The notes under the pieces are model-generated. The model was not told where the DNA came from. It searched no databases and saw only the letters and a program-made list of their open reading frames with translations. Both the position numbers and the translations under genes were made by a program. This document shows positions 17,012 to 25,202 of a stretch of DNA of 56,779 nucleotides, one piece after another (positions within the stretch are counted from its first letter, which is position 1; each line of letters begins with the position of its first letter). The stretch covers positions 15,671 to 72,449 of the forward strand of contig NZ_KB893546.1 in NCBI RefSeq assembly GCF_000374085.1, written 5' to 3'. Source of the stretch: Spirosoma spitsbergense DSM 19989 (lineage in GTDB: Bacteria > Bacteroidota > Bacteroidia > Cytophagales > Spirosomataceae).

Positions 17012-17701
17012 TTGATTAACCCGGATATGCCCAATTTTTTTGACATTCATACCATTTTCTTTACGCTATGGGATTACCCCATGAGTTACCTCGAATTTTT
17101 TGGCGTGCTAAGTGGAGGAGTCGCCACCTGGCTGGCGGCCCGTGCCAATGTGCTGACGTGGCCCATTGCGGTAGGGAGTGTTTTCCTGTTTTTCTTCCTG
17201 TTCTATCAGGTGCAGCTCTACCCGGACATGTTTTTGCAGGTATTCTTCTTCATCACCTACCTACAGGGCTGGTGGCGCTGGACCCACCCGGTTGCTCAGG
17301 AAGCAGACCAGCGTCGCGAACTGCGCATTACCCGTTTGGTGGGCCGACCGCTGGTTTCGACGCTACTGGGTGGCGTGTTGGCAACTGGTTTGCTGGGTAT
17401 GTTCGCTCAGAATCTACATACGTTGTTTCCCATCCTGTTCAGTAAACCGAGTGCCTTTCCGTATCTGGATTCGTTTACGAGCGTGATGAGCATCATCGGC
17501 ACGTTCATGATGATTCATAAAAAACTGGAATGCTGGTGGGTCTGGCTGGTTATCGATTTGATAAGCACGTATATGTATTTTGTGAAGGGTGTAAAACTGG
17601 TTGGTATCGAATACGCTTTCTTCTGCCTGATTGCCATTCAGGGTCTCTGGCACTGGACACGCGAATATCGGGCATACCCAATGCAAAAAAGCCCGAATTA
17701 A
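17012..17701 (+). CDS. pnuC: PnuC-type nicotinamide riboside transporter
   Basis: About 229 residues with seven to eight predicted membrane segments. PnuC hallmarks include SYLEFFGVLSGGVATWLAARANVLTWPIAVG, FLFYQVQLYPDMFLQVFFFITYLQGWWRW with the conserved W-x-x-W pair, and near the end FMMIHKKLECWWVWLVIDLISTYMY plus LIAIQGLWHWTREY. It carries nicotinamide riboside (or another vitamin precursor) by facilitated diffusion. The TTG at 17012 has an AGGAGA 8 nt upstream (16998-17003). The ATG at 17027 is the alternative. No TPP riboswitch is visible in the short leader, which argues for the NR rather than the thiamine branch. Divergent from the Gfo/Idh gene. Confidence 0.85.
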   Translation: MINPDMPNFFDIHTIFFTLWDYPMSYLEFFGVLSGGVATWLAARANVLTWPIAVGSVFLFFFLFYQVQLYPDMFLQVFFFITYLQGWWRWTHPVAQEADQRRELRITRLVGRPLVSTLLGGVLATGLLGMFAQNLHTLFPILFSKPSAFPYLDSFTSVMSIIGTFMMIHKKLECWWVWLVIDLISTYMYFVKGVKLVGIEYAFFCLIAIQGLWHWTREYRAYPMQKSPN

Positions 17702-17772
17702 CTCTTTTTGAAAACTGTTCCAACGGTTTTCCTGGTAGATAGGTCTATCAGCAAAAGACAAGATAATCAATC

Positions 17773-18183
17773 ATGAAATACGCCCTGTTTTTCTCGCTTT
17801 TACTGCTCTTCTCCTGTTCAACGTCGAATGATGCCGTACCCAGTGATAATGGGCTGGCGGGTATCTGGCGGCTGACCACCTACTGTAAACCGGCAAGCAA
17901 TTCGACCTGTACATCGACTACGGTTCCTGCGGGTAAAAATGTGTTCGTCTTTTTTGGCAACGACGGGAGGTTTAATGAGACCTACGAAAACACAAAACCG
18001 GTCGAGTACAGTTTTCTGGGTTGCGGTAGCGGAAATTACTCGATAGAAGGTAATAAGGTCAGAATCCGCGCACTCTGTATGTCATCCTTGGATGGGCAAC
18101 TATACGACATCCTATCAATCAATGCCAGTCAATTAGTGATGAAACCATTTGGTACGGGTGAATATGTGTTTGTTAAAGAGTAA
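17773..18183 (+). CDS. Small lipocalin-like lipoprotein
   Basis: 136 residues. The signal peptide ends in a lipobox, LLFSC (Cys15). The mature part starts with GLAGIWRLTTYCKP, a typical lipocalin-like first strand (G-x-W). It has four further cysteines (TYCKP, STCTSTT, GCGSGNYSI, ALCMSS) that could form two disulphides. FFGNDGRFNETYENTKPVEYSFLGCGSGNYSIEGNKVRI is the usual order of strands in these domains. Function unknown, expected in the periplasm or outer membrane. It follows pnuC by 71 bp on the same strand. Confidence 0.78.
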   Translation: MKYALFFSLLLLFSCSTSNDAVPSDNGLAGIWRLTTYCKPASNSTCTSTTVPAGKNVFVFFGNDGRFNETYENTKPVEYSFLGCGSGNYSIEGNKVRIRALCMSSLDGQLYDILSINASQLVMKPFGTGEYVFVKE

Positions 18184-18408
18184 ATGGCTTCTAATCAACA
18201 GGCAACGATACTTGATGATCCCATTGGCCGGATAGGTAATTTTTCTGGTTTACAGGGTATGAAATAGGATCTTTTTAAGATATATAAGTATAAAACAAGA
18301 TATATTAATTAGTATAATTTAAAGAAAATTAGGCTATAAAGAGCTGATAATTATGTTATTAACATTTTTGTATTATAACTTTGCGTTGAAAACAAACAAT
18401 AAACTTAT
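18184..18408 (+). promoter_or_regulatory. AT-rich leader and promoter region of the CBM48 gene
   Basis: A 225-bp gap, very AT-rich from 18270 to 18380. It contains an exact -7 box TAACTTTG at 18376-18383, 26 bp before the ATG at 18409. The AT tract may act as an UP-like element for strong expression. No other feature seen. Confidence 0.6.
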
Positions 18409-18717
18409 ATGGCAATCGCCAAACAATTCCTCAAAAGCAAGCCTCTTGCAAAAGTAACGTTCGAATTGACGGCTGAGGCTGTCAATGGTGCTAAAACGGT
18501 CGCTCTGGCCGGTGAGTTTAATGACTGGGATCCTTCTGCCCAGGTTTTGAAGAAGCAAAAGGACGGTTCGTACAAGACAACCGTTGAACTGCCAGTGGGT
18601 GGCGAGTACCAATATCGCTATGTGTTGGATGGCACGACATGGACCAACGACGAGGCAGCCGATAAATACGTGGCCAGCGGTGTTTCAGGTGAAGAGAACT
18701 CGGTTGTTGTTCTCTAG
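18409..18717 (+). CDS. CBM48/AMPK-type glycogen-binding domain protein
   Basis: 102 residues with no signal peptide. The whole protein is one isoamylase N-terminal/CBM48 fold: KVTFELTAEAVNGAKTVALAGEFNDWDPSAQVLKKQKDG, then YKTTVELPVGGEYQYRYVLDG and WTNDEAADKY. The conserved GEFNDWD and the YRYVLDG strand match the carbohydrate-binding site of AMPK-beta-like domains. Stand-alone CBM48 proteins in this phylum are cytoplasmic and presumably bind glycogen or regulate its enzymes, but no partner is encoded nearby. A strong promoter upstream and a long terminator downstream suggest a highly expressed monocistronic gene. Confidence 0.88.
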   Translation: MAIAKQFLKSKPLAKVTFELTAEAVNGAKTVALAGEFNDWDPSAQVLKKQKDGSYKTTVELPVGGEYQYRYVLDGTTWTNDEAADKYVASGVSGEENSVVVL

Positions 18718-18740
18718 GAAAGAAATTTAGCAGAAAAAAG

Positions 18741-18788
18741 GAAGGGGTAATCGGCTGTCATTTTCGACCAGCCAATTACCCCTTCTTT
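18741..18788. terminator. Long bidirectional terminator
   Basis: A 17-bp stem: the left arm from 18741 (GAAGGGGTAATCGGCTG) pairs with the right arm ending at 18787 (CAGCCAATTACCCCTTC) with one G-T mismatch. AAAAAA precedes and TTCTTT follows. It serves the CBM48 gene and the convergent TIM-barrel gene. Confidence 0.8.
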
Positions 18789-18845
18789 GTGTCTTGCCAT
18801 GCCTGCCTCAGCATAGAGCTCGTCTGAGGTTGGCGTGACAAAAAA

Positions 18846-19796
18846 TTACACAGTGAAGCTATCCGACTCCTGATAGGCTTTGATCAGCGCCATTTCGCCT
18901 TCTTTGCCTTTCTGCGATTTACCGTGTTCCATACCCAGGATGTATTCCCGACCGGCTGCTTTCTGCTTTTCGTAGATGTGCTTAAATATGTTTTTGTAAT
19001 TGATCTCGCCCGTAGTAGGTTCGTTCCGGCCCGGGTTGTCGCCAATCTGGAAGTAGCCGATTTCGTCCCAGGCCCAGTTGATGTGCGGAATAATGTGGCC
19101 TTCGTTTTTTTGCATGTGGTAAATGTCGAACAGAATCTTGCACGATGGGCTGTTCACGGCCCGGCAGATTTCATAGGTCTGATCGGACGTTCGCAAAAAC
19201 AGGTTGGGGGTGTCGCTCAACGGCTCCAATACCATGGCTAGTCCGGCAGGTGCCAGAATGTCGGCTCCCCGGCGCAGGGCATCAATTACGTTGCCGGTTT
19301 GGATGCCAATGGGCATGTTACGATCAAAATCACCGGGTACAACGGTGGCGTATTTAGCGTTGCAGCGCTTGGCAGTTTCTACCGCTTTCCGGCATCCATT
19401 CAAAAATATCTCGACGTATTCAGGCTTGCCGGCGGCCAGGGTATTCTGCCCATTGCCACCCTTGTCGATCACAAAAACACCCATTGCCATACCCAGACGG
19501 GCCATTTCTTCACCAATTTTCGATTGCAGCGCCGGGTCACGGCCCATCATACCGTTATCTTCCATGGCGGTAAATCCCATATCGGCCATAAACTTAAGCT
19601 GGTCAATGGGGTCTTTACCGGCACTGTTTTCAAACATACCAAAATGGGGGGCGTATTTGAGTTTGAAGTTGTTTTTGGCGAGCGGAGCTGCCGGTTCATG
19701 CCGGTTGCCCGCCAGAACTTCACCCGAAACTACAGCACCAGCCAGACCTAATCCAGCCGCTCCAAAGGTTGATTTTACAAAGTTGCGTCGTTGCAT
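18846..19796 (-). CDS. Secreted (Tat) TIM-barrel sugar isomerase/epimerase, hydroxypyruvate isomerase-like
   Basis: 316 residues from the ATG that gives a Tat-type leader, MQRRNFVKSTFGAAGLGLAG. The mature part is an AP-endonuclease-2-type TIM barrel: KLKYAPHFGMFENSAGKDPIDQLKFMADMGF, VFVIDKGGNG, YATVVPGDFDRNMP, LVMEPLSDTPNLFLRTSDQ, CKILFDIYHMQKNEGHIIPHIN, YFQIGDNPGRNEPTTGEINY and EYILGMEHGKS. The Glu, Asp-x-Tyr-His and final Glu are the metal-binding and catalytic residues of this fold. The reaction may be 3-keto-sugar epimerisation or isomerisation, given the neighbouring periplasmic dehydrogenases, but that is context only. An extra ATG at 19811 would add five residues. Confidence 0.85.
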   Translation of the reverse strand: MQRRNFVKSTFGAAGLGLAGAVVSGEVLAGNRHEPAAPLAKNNFKLKYAPHFGMFENSAGKDPIDQLKFMADMGFTAMEDNGMMGRDPALQSKIGEEMARLGMAMGVFVIDKGGNGQNTLAAGKPEYVEIFLNGCRKAVETAKRCNAKYATVVPGDFDRNMPIGIQTGNVIDALRRGADILAPAGLAMVLEPLSDTPNLFLRTSDQTYEICRAVNSPSCKILFDIYHMQKNEGHIIPHINWAWDEIGYFQIGDNPGRNEPTTGEINYKNIFKHIYEKQKAAGREYILGMEHGKSQKGKEGEMALIKAYQESDSFTV

Positions 19797-19847
19797 AATT
19801 GATTCATTCAACTGGTTTCTACCAGCGTTAGAGAAGGGTATACTCGT

Positions 19848-22800
19848 TTATTTCTTTTTCAAACTTGACAAATAGTCCACCAGATCGACCATTTCCTGCG
19901 TACTCATAGCTTCCTGCAAACCGGATGGCATCATAGAAGAGTCCAGTTCTTTCATCGACACAACATCGGCCATTTTGTAATTCTGGACTACCCCACCCGG
20001 AAACTTCATTTGCAGGTCCGTTTCTGTTTTGCTGGATACAATTCCTGTCATGGAACTACCGTCTTTAAACTTCACTTCCCAGCCCTCGTAGCCAAAGCTG
20101 ATGCCCGCATCGGGGTGTAAAATAGCCAGATACTGTCCTTCTTTCGGCAATTTGGAGCCTATTTCCGACAGTTTAGGGCCAAAATCCATGCCCTCGCCGT
20201 TCACCTGATGGCAGGTAGAGCAGTTGTTTTTGAACACGCTCAGCCCTTTCGACGCATCGCCGTTCATAGCCAGCAATTCATTCATGCCGGGCAGTTTTTT
20301 ACCTTCCGCAGTTGGATTGCTGTCCAGGAAAGCAGCCGCTTCTTTCCGGATGTTTTTACGCCAGGCACCACTTACACCCTGAACGGCAGTAACCTTATAG
20401 TCTCCTTTGATAGCACCGGATTTCAACAGCGCAATAACAAGATCTTCGCCATCACTACTCCCGCCCAGCGAGCGGGTTGCCTCTTTCCGTAGCAGAACGG
20501 GTCTTTTCTCGTCCAAAGCAACCGTTTTCAGTATGTTGATGGATTCGGTATTACCAACCCGGCGCAAGGCCATCAGCACATTTTTAGCCGCATCCGGATC
20601 GCCCGAACCGTCGGACCGTCCATTGATAACGTCCCACACCATGGCCTCTCCTTTTTGCTTGAGTAACTGGCGGGCCGCATCCCGGCCCATACCGTCCATG
20701 GCTTTGGCGATAGCCAGTTTGAGCAGGTTTGCGTTTTCGGACGTTGGTTCAAAGCGCGTCACCAGTTCAACGTATTCGGGCGTTCCGTAAACCTCTTTCA
20801 TTAACTTGGATAAGGCGGCAGCAGCTACGGGTGAATTTTTGACAAAGTCCGGGTCGAGGTGGCGTAACGCTAATTTAGTGACGTCGGTAGAATTGCTGTT
20901 AGCCTGTAAAATACCGAGTAACGCATTCGATTTTTCAGTGGCACCGGGGTTAAAATCAAACGCCCGGAAGTACCGCAATCGCTGATTCAAATCAACGGAA
21001 GGGTCACCAGCCAGCTTGGCCAGCAGGGGGACAGATTCCTTCGTCCGTGCCCGCCACACAATGTCACGACCACCCACGTTCGCCAGCGGATCGTTGTTCA
21101 TCTGCTTTACCCACGCGGTATAGTAGCTGTCCCAGTTGCTCTCGGCCCCAATGCCCAGCGCTTCCAGATACCAGCGATCTTTCCCATCGTACTGACTGGC
21201 CAGCTGCGCCCACAAAGCCGGGGCTTCGGCAGATTGCGAGCGGTGCAGCGCAATAGCACATTCCCGGCGAACCTGTGGGCTTTTGTCGTTGACGAGTTGC
21301 TTTACGTACGGAATAATATCGGTTTTGAGCTGGCGGGCAGCCCGGAGTGCGGTGATGCGTAAATCCGGGTTATCACTTTTTAAGGCTGTTTCGACGTACT
21401 TCGACCCGTTATCCAACTGGCTCAACAGCCAAAGGGCCCGAGCCTGCATCCGTGGATTGTCGGACGATTTGTAGAGTTTTGCCAGTGGTTTTTCGGCTTT
21501 TTTACCCAGGTCGTGTAGTTTCTGCCAGCCCGCATACCGGATGGCCATATTCGGGCTTTGCAGTGCTTCAATCGCTCCACTGGTGGTGGTAACATCCACT
21601 TTCGGCATGGTGTACGGTGAATTCGGTGGGGAGACCCGATAGATACGCCCCCGATTCTGGTCACCGGCCTGGTGACCACCTACGCCGGGGTCGTACCAAT
21701 CAGCAATAATCAGCGAACCATCGGGTGCTACGCAGACATCCGCCGGACGGAACCACTGGTCACGGGTACCTTCCAGTACGTTAACAATGCTGGCCGTATA
21801 GCCCGCGCCGTCTTTCTGTACCGGGTACGACCGCACCACGTTCGGACCAGCGTCGCAGTGAATGATTTGATTCTGAAATACCTGAGGTAATAACTTGCCT
21901 TCGTACACGATAATACCCGTTGGCGAACCGGCTCCGGTCTGAAGCAGGTTGGGCACCGCGCCGGGGTCGTTCAGGTGCCAGTGCCGACGGGGGATTTCGG
22001 GTTCCAGGTTATCCCGGTTGGCCTGCCAGCCCGCACCAGTCATTTCGTCCGTATACCCGTAGTTGCCATAGGGCATTACGTAGTTAATCCGAACACCTTT
22101 GTTACCATCGTCGTCATTGTCCGACTGCCAGAGGGTACCGTAGGAATCAACGGCTACTTCGTAATTATTCCGGAAATTCTGTGCCAGCAATTCCACATTC
22201 TTCCCGCCCGGATCGCAGCGGAATACCATTCCCTGCTTAAAATTCTGCTTGTTGATGGCTTTCCCGGTGGTGATATCGATAACGGGTTTCCCGTCTTTGT
22301 CAAGAAGTTGTTCGCCCGCGTTGCCAAAGTTGAAGTACCATTTTCCATCTGGGCCAAAAACAAAGGTGTGCATGCCGTGGTCGTGCTGCTCCCCACCAAT
22401 ACCCGTAAAGAGTAGTTCTTTTTTATCGGCTTTATCGTCGCCATCTTCGTCTGTCAATATCCACACATTCGGGCTGTCGGAAACGATGACTTTGTTACCC
22501 TGCACCCAGATTCCGAGGGGCGATTCGATGCTTGGATCCTGATAGAAAACTTTCGAGACATCGGCTTTGCCATCCCCATTCGTATCCTCCAGAATCACAA
22601 TCCGGTCGCCTTCCTTATGCGTTGGATTACCCGTAATGGCCGGGCGGTAGTTGTAGGCTTCGCATACCCACACCCGCCCCCGTTCATCTACATCGATGTT
22701 CGTCGGATTAGTTAGCATGGGTTCGGCTGCAAACAGTGTCGCTTCCAGGCCCGGTGCTACGTTCAGACTGCCAACTGCATACTTGGGGTCATGCTTATCA

Positions 22801-22970
22801 TCGTCATTTAACCGGGCAAACAGGCGGGTCAGGTAACCGTCCGATGCTGCGTTCAGGTTTCGATTCTGATAAGCTCCGATGAATACACTGCCGATAAAAA
22901 GACCAGCCGTAGAGAGGAAAAGGGCTCTCTGGAAAAAAGCAGTACGTTTATTCTTGAAAAAAGGAGTCAT
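19848..22970 (-). CDS. Membrane-anchored beta-propeller/HEAT/cytochrome c dehydrogenase-like protein
   Basis: 1040 residues. A single N-terminal membrane anchor or signal lies at about 14-34. Residues about 65-430 form a sorbosone-dehydrogenase-like beta-propeller (GLEATLFAAEPMLTNPTNIDVDERGRVWVCEAYNYR, EQHDHGMHTFVFGPDGKWYFNFGN, PADVCVAPDGSLIIADWYDPGVGGHQ). About 440-850 is helical and HEAT-like. The C-terminus is a monoheme cytochrome c, CSTCH at 917-921, with MPSGL supplying the likely axial Met. This is the PVC-type heme-binding dehydrogenase architecture. It probably passes electrons from sugar oxidation to the respiratory chain. The TIM-barrel gene starts about 50 bp downstream, so the two likely form an operon. 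Confidence 0.9.
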   Translation of the reverse strand: MTPFFKNKRTAFFQRALFLSTAGLFIGSVFIGAYQNRNLNAASDGYLTRLFARLNDDDKHDPKYAVGSLNVAPGLEATLFAAEPMLTNPTNIDVDERGRVWVCEAYNYRPAITGNPTHKEGDRIVILEDTNGDGKADVSKVFYQDPSIESPLGIWVQGNKVIVSDSPNVWILTDEDGDDKADKKELLFTGIGGEQHDHGMHTFVFGPDGKWYFNFGNAGEQLLDKDGKPVIDITTGKAINKQNFKQGMVFRCDPGGKNVELLAQNFRNNYEVAVDSYGTLWQSDNDDDGNKGVRINYVMPYGNYGYTDEMTGAGWQANRDNLEPEIPRRHWHLNDPGAVPNLLQTGAGSPTGIIVYEGKLLPQVFQNQIIHCDAGPNVVRSYPVQKDGAGYTASIVNVLEGTRDQWFRPADVCVAPDGSLIIADWYDPGVGGHQAGDQNRGRIYRVSPPNSPYTMPKVDVTTTSGAIEALQSPNMAIRYAGWQKLHDLGKKAEKPLAKLYKSSDNPRMQARALWLLSQLDNGSKYVETALKSDNPDLRITALRAARQLKTDIIPYVKQLVNDKSPQVRRECAIALHRSQSAEAPALWAQLASQYDGKDRWYLEALGIGAESNWDSYYTAWVKQMNNDPLANVGGRDIVWRARTKESVPLLAKLAGDPSVDLNQRLRYFRAFDFNPGATEKSNALLGILQANSNSTDVTKLALRHLDPDFVKNSPVAAAALSKLMKEVYGTPEYVELVTRFEPTSENANLLKLAIAKAMDGMGRDAARQLLKQKGEAMVWDVINGRSDGSGDPDAAKNVLMALRRVGNTESINILKTVALDEKRPVLLRKEATRSLGGSSDGEDLVIALLKSGAIKGDYKVTAVQGVSGAWRKNIRKEAAAFLDSNPTAEGKKLPGMNELLAMNGDASKGLSVFKNNCSTCHQVNGEGMDFGPKLSEIGSKLPKEGQYLAILHPDAGISFGYEGWEVKFKDGSSMTGIVSSKTETDLQMKFPGGVVQNYKMADVVSMKELDSSMMPSGLQEAMSTQEMVDLVDYLSSLKKK

Positions 22971-23167
22971 ATTTTTTGCCGGTTGATAGTCGTATTTTAT
23001 AAAAGATTTTCAAACAGTTACCTCTGTTGTAAAGTTAGTATAACACGTCTTTTTACCTGTCATATCTTGGATTTTTAATCATTTTTTTTCCTGTAATAAT
23101 TCAAGTGTGATACCTTTTATGTACAATTGCATCGCCACATTGGCATTTCACCTAAACACTTAAACTC

Positions 23168-23404
23168 ATGGGTTTTCTGTATTCGATTCTAATCGGCGGC
23201 ATTGCAGGCTATCTCGCTAGTGTAATTATGGATAGCCATAATTCGGCTATCGTCAACATTTTGTTGGGCATCGTAGGCGGATTTGTCGGTGGTTTTATTG
23301 CCCGTAAACTGGGCAACGACCCCGATAACGACGGCTTGGTTATGAACCTGCTCATTGCAGTAGTTGGTGCTATTGTGCTCATCTTCATAGGGAGATTGTT
23401 CTAG
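23168..23404 (+). CDS. GlsB/YeaQ/YmgE-type small membrane stress protein
   Basis: 78 residues, nearly all membrane-embedded: three glycine-rich segments (LYSILIGGIAGYLASVIM, IVNILLGIVGGFVGGFIARKLG, LVMNLLIAVVGAIVLIFIGRLF). The pattern G-x-x-G-x-x-A...NILLGIVGGFVGG is the signature of the transglycosylase-associated YeaQ/YmgE family. It is expressed alone: an isolated gene between two long intergenic stretches with a very strong terminator directly after. A stress role is inferred from the family. A near -7 box TACCTTTT lies at 23111-23118. Confidence 0.88.
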   Translation: MGFLYSILIGGIAGYLASVIMDSHNSAIVNILLGIVGGFVGGFIARKLGNDPDNDGLVMNLLIAVVGAIVLIFIGRLF

Positions 23405-23412
23405 ATTGATTG

Positions 23413-23465
23413 TACAAAAAATCCCCCGTTGTGAAATTATGTTTCATAACGGGGGATTTTTTGTA
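23413..23465. terminator. Very strong bidirectional terminator
   Basis: An almost perfect 24-bp stem: TACAAAAAATCCCCCGTT... pairs with ...AACGGGGGATTTTTTGTA around a short TTATG loop. A- and T-runs flank the GC core on both sides. It serves the GlsB-like gene and the convergent GMC gene. Confidence 0.92.
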
Positions 23466-23471
23466 GCCTTT

Positions 23472-25184
23472 TCACAAATTTTTCCGCTTTATTTCTTTCA
23501 CGGCAAAATCCGCAGCCCGGGCCGTCATGGCCATGTAGGTAAGCGACGGATTAACGCACGCGGCCGATGTCATGCAGGCTCCATCCGTTACAAACACGTT
23601 TTTGGCTTCGTGTACCTGGTTGTGCGCGTTCAGTACCGACGTTTTGGGGTCGTGCCCCATGCGGGCGGTTCCCATCTCATGAATGGCCATGCCTAAGGCA
23701 TATTGGTCATTGTGTCCTTTTACATTCTTCAGTCCCGCCGATTCCAGCATTTCGATGGCATCGTTCAGCATCTCGCTCCGCATTTTGTGTTCATTTTCGC
23801 GGATTTCGGCATCGAACACGACGATGGGCATGCCCCACTTATCTTTCTGGTTCGGGTCCAGATACATCCGATTTTCGTAGTAGGGGAGCACTTCGCCGAA
23901 TCCGCCCAAACCCATTGTCCAGGGGCCGGGTTTGGTCAGCTCTTCCTTATAATCGGCTCCAAAACTCATTTCGGCCACGTTTCGCTGCCAGTTCTGCCGA
24001 CTCCCACCACCCTGATAGCCAAAGCCACGCACGTAGTCGCGCTTGTCATTGCCAATATTCCGGTAACGGGGTACGTAAATACCGTTGGCCCGCCGACCAA
24101 TGTAATACTTGTCCAGGTCGCCTTCCCAATCACCGGCCGCACCCACGCGCAGGTGGTGATCCATCAGGTTATGGCCCAACTGCCCCGAATCGTTACCAAA
24201 CCCTGCCGGAAAGCGGTTAGAGGTCGAGTTCAGCATAATGGCCGTTGTACCCGCGGTGCTGGCACACATAAAAATGACGCGGGCGTAATATTCCTTGTTT
24301 TCGAGCGTAACGGAATCAACAATGCGTACGCCCGTTGCCTGTTTTTTATTCTCGTCGTACAAAATCTCCTTAACCACCGAGTCAGGCCGGAGGGTAAGAC
24401 GACCGGTCTTTGCCGCCGGAGGCAATGTACAGGACTGGGTACTAAAATAAGCCCCATAGGGACAGCCGAGGGCACATTTGTTGCGGTATTGGCAGGAGGC
24501 ACGGCCAACACCCATCTGCGCCTGAGCTGCTTTGGAGAGGTTTGCCGTGCGCCCAATGGTCATGTTTCGGCCCGGAAAATTCTTCTCGATGCGCTTACGG
24601 ACCTCTTTTTCCACACAGAACATCTCCATCGGGGGCAGAAACTCACTGTCGGGCAGTTGGGGCAGATTGAGTTTTTCGCCCGAAACACCGGCGAATTTCT
24701 CCACATGCGAGTACCAGGGAGCTACGTCTTTGTAGCGAATGGGCCAATCAATAGCAATGCCTTCTTTAGCGTTGGCTTCAAAGTCAATGTCGCTGAACCG
24801 ATACGACTGCCGCCCCCACGTGATGGACTTTCCCCCAACGATGTTGGGCCGATACCAGGAAAATGGCTTGTCTTCCCGATAGAAAGCGTCCTTATCCGCC
24901 ATCCAGTACGATTCGTTGGTTTCGTTGACGGGCGTGTTCCGGTTTTTCTGCGGAAAAGCTTCCCGCTGCGCCATCGTTGACCGACCTGCATAGTTCAGCT
25001 CCCAGGGGTCTTTGGTGGCGGATTCATACCCCGTCACGTGTTCGAGGGCGTGGCCGCGTTCCAGCATCAGTACGCGGAGTCCTTTTTCCGTCAGCTCTTT
25101 GGCTGCCCAACCACCAGACACACCTGAACCAACCACGATGGCATCGAAGGTCTGGTCTTTTATGGAGTCTATAGTGAGGTTCAT
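23472..25184 (-). CDS. GMC family FAD-dependent sugar oxidoreductase, copy 1
   Basis: 570 residues, no signal peptide of its own. FAD-binding motif DAIVVGSGVSGGWAAKELTEKGLRVLMLERG at about 14-45, then GGKSITWGRQSYRFSD and a cysteine cluster CQYRNKCALGCPYGAYFST (about 235-250). The C-terminal active-site region is MGTARMGHDPKTSVLNAHNQ, followed by VFVTDGACMTSAACVNPSLTYMAMTARAAD. It belongs to the branch containing gluconate-2-dehydrogenase large subunits and glucoside-3-dehydrogenases. These are exported as a complex with a Tat-signal small subunit, consistent with the subunit-3-like gene upstream. It lies 18 bp downstream of a near-duplicate. Confidence 0.92.
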   Translation of the reverse strand: MNLTIDSIKDQTFDAIVVGSGVSGGWAAKELTEKGLRVLMLERGHALEHVTGYESATKDPWELNYAGRSTMAQREAFPQKNRNTPVNETNESYWMADKDAFYREDKPFSWYRPNIVGGKSITWGRQSYRFSDIDFEANAKEGIAIDWPIRYKDVAPWYSHVEKFAGVSGEKLNLPQLPDSEFLPPMEMFCVEKEVRKRIEKNFPGRNMTIGRTANLSKAAQAQMGVGRASCQYRNKCALGCPYGAYFSTQSCTLPPAAKTGRLTLRPDSVVKEILYDENKKQATGVRIVDSVTLENKEYYARVIFMCASTAGTTAIMLNSTSNRFPAGFGNDSGQLGHNLMDHHLRVGAAGDWEGDLDKYYIGRRANGIYVPRYRNIGNDKRDYVRGFGYQGGGSRQNWQRNVAEMSFGADYKEELTKPGPWTMGLGGFGEVLPYYENRMYLDPNQKDKWGMPIVVFDAEIRENEHKMRSEMLNDAIEMLESAGLKNVKGHNDQYALGMAIHEMGTARMGHDPKTSVLNAHNQVHEAKNVFVTDGACMTSAACVNPSLTYMAMTARAADFAVKEIKRKNL

Positions 25185-25202
25185 CGCTATTTTGTTGGGT
25201 GC

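Noticed and set aside
23703..24980. Long open frame (425 codons) on the plus strand opposite a GMC gene
   Set aside because: It lies entirely antisense to a gene with clear FAD and active-site motifs, and its translation has no domain. A similar frame exists opposite the duplicate. Typical shadow of high-GC third positions.
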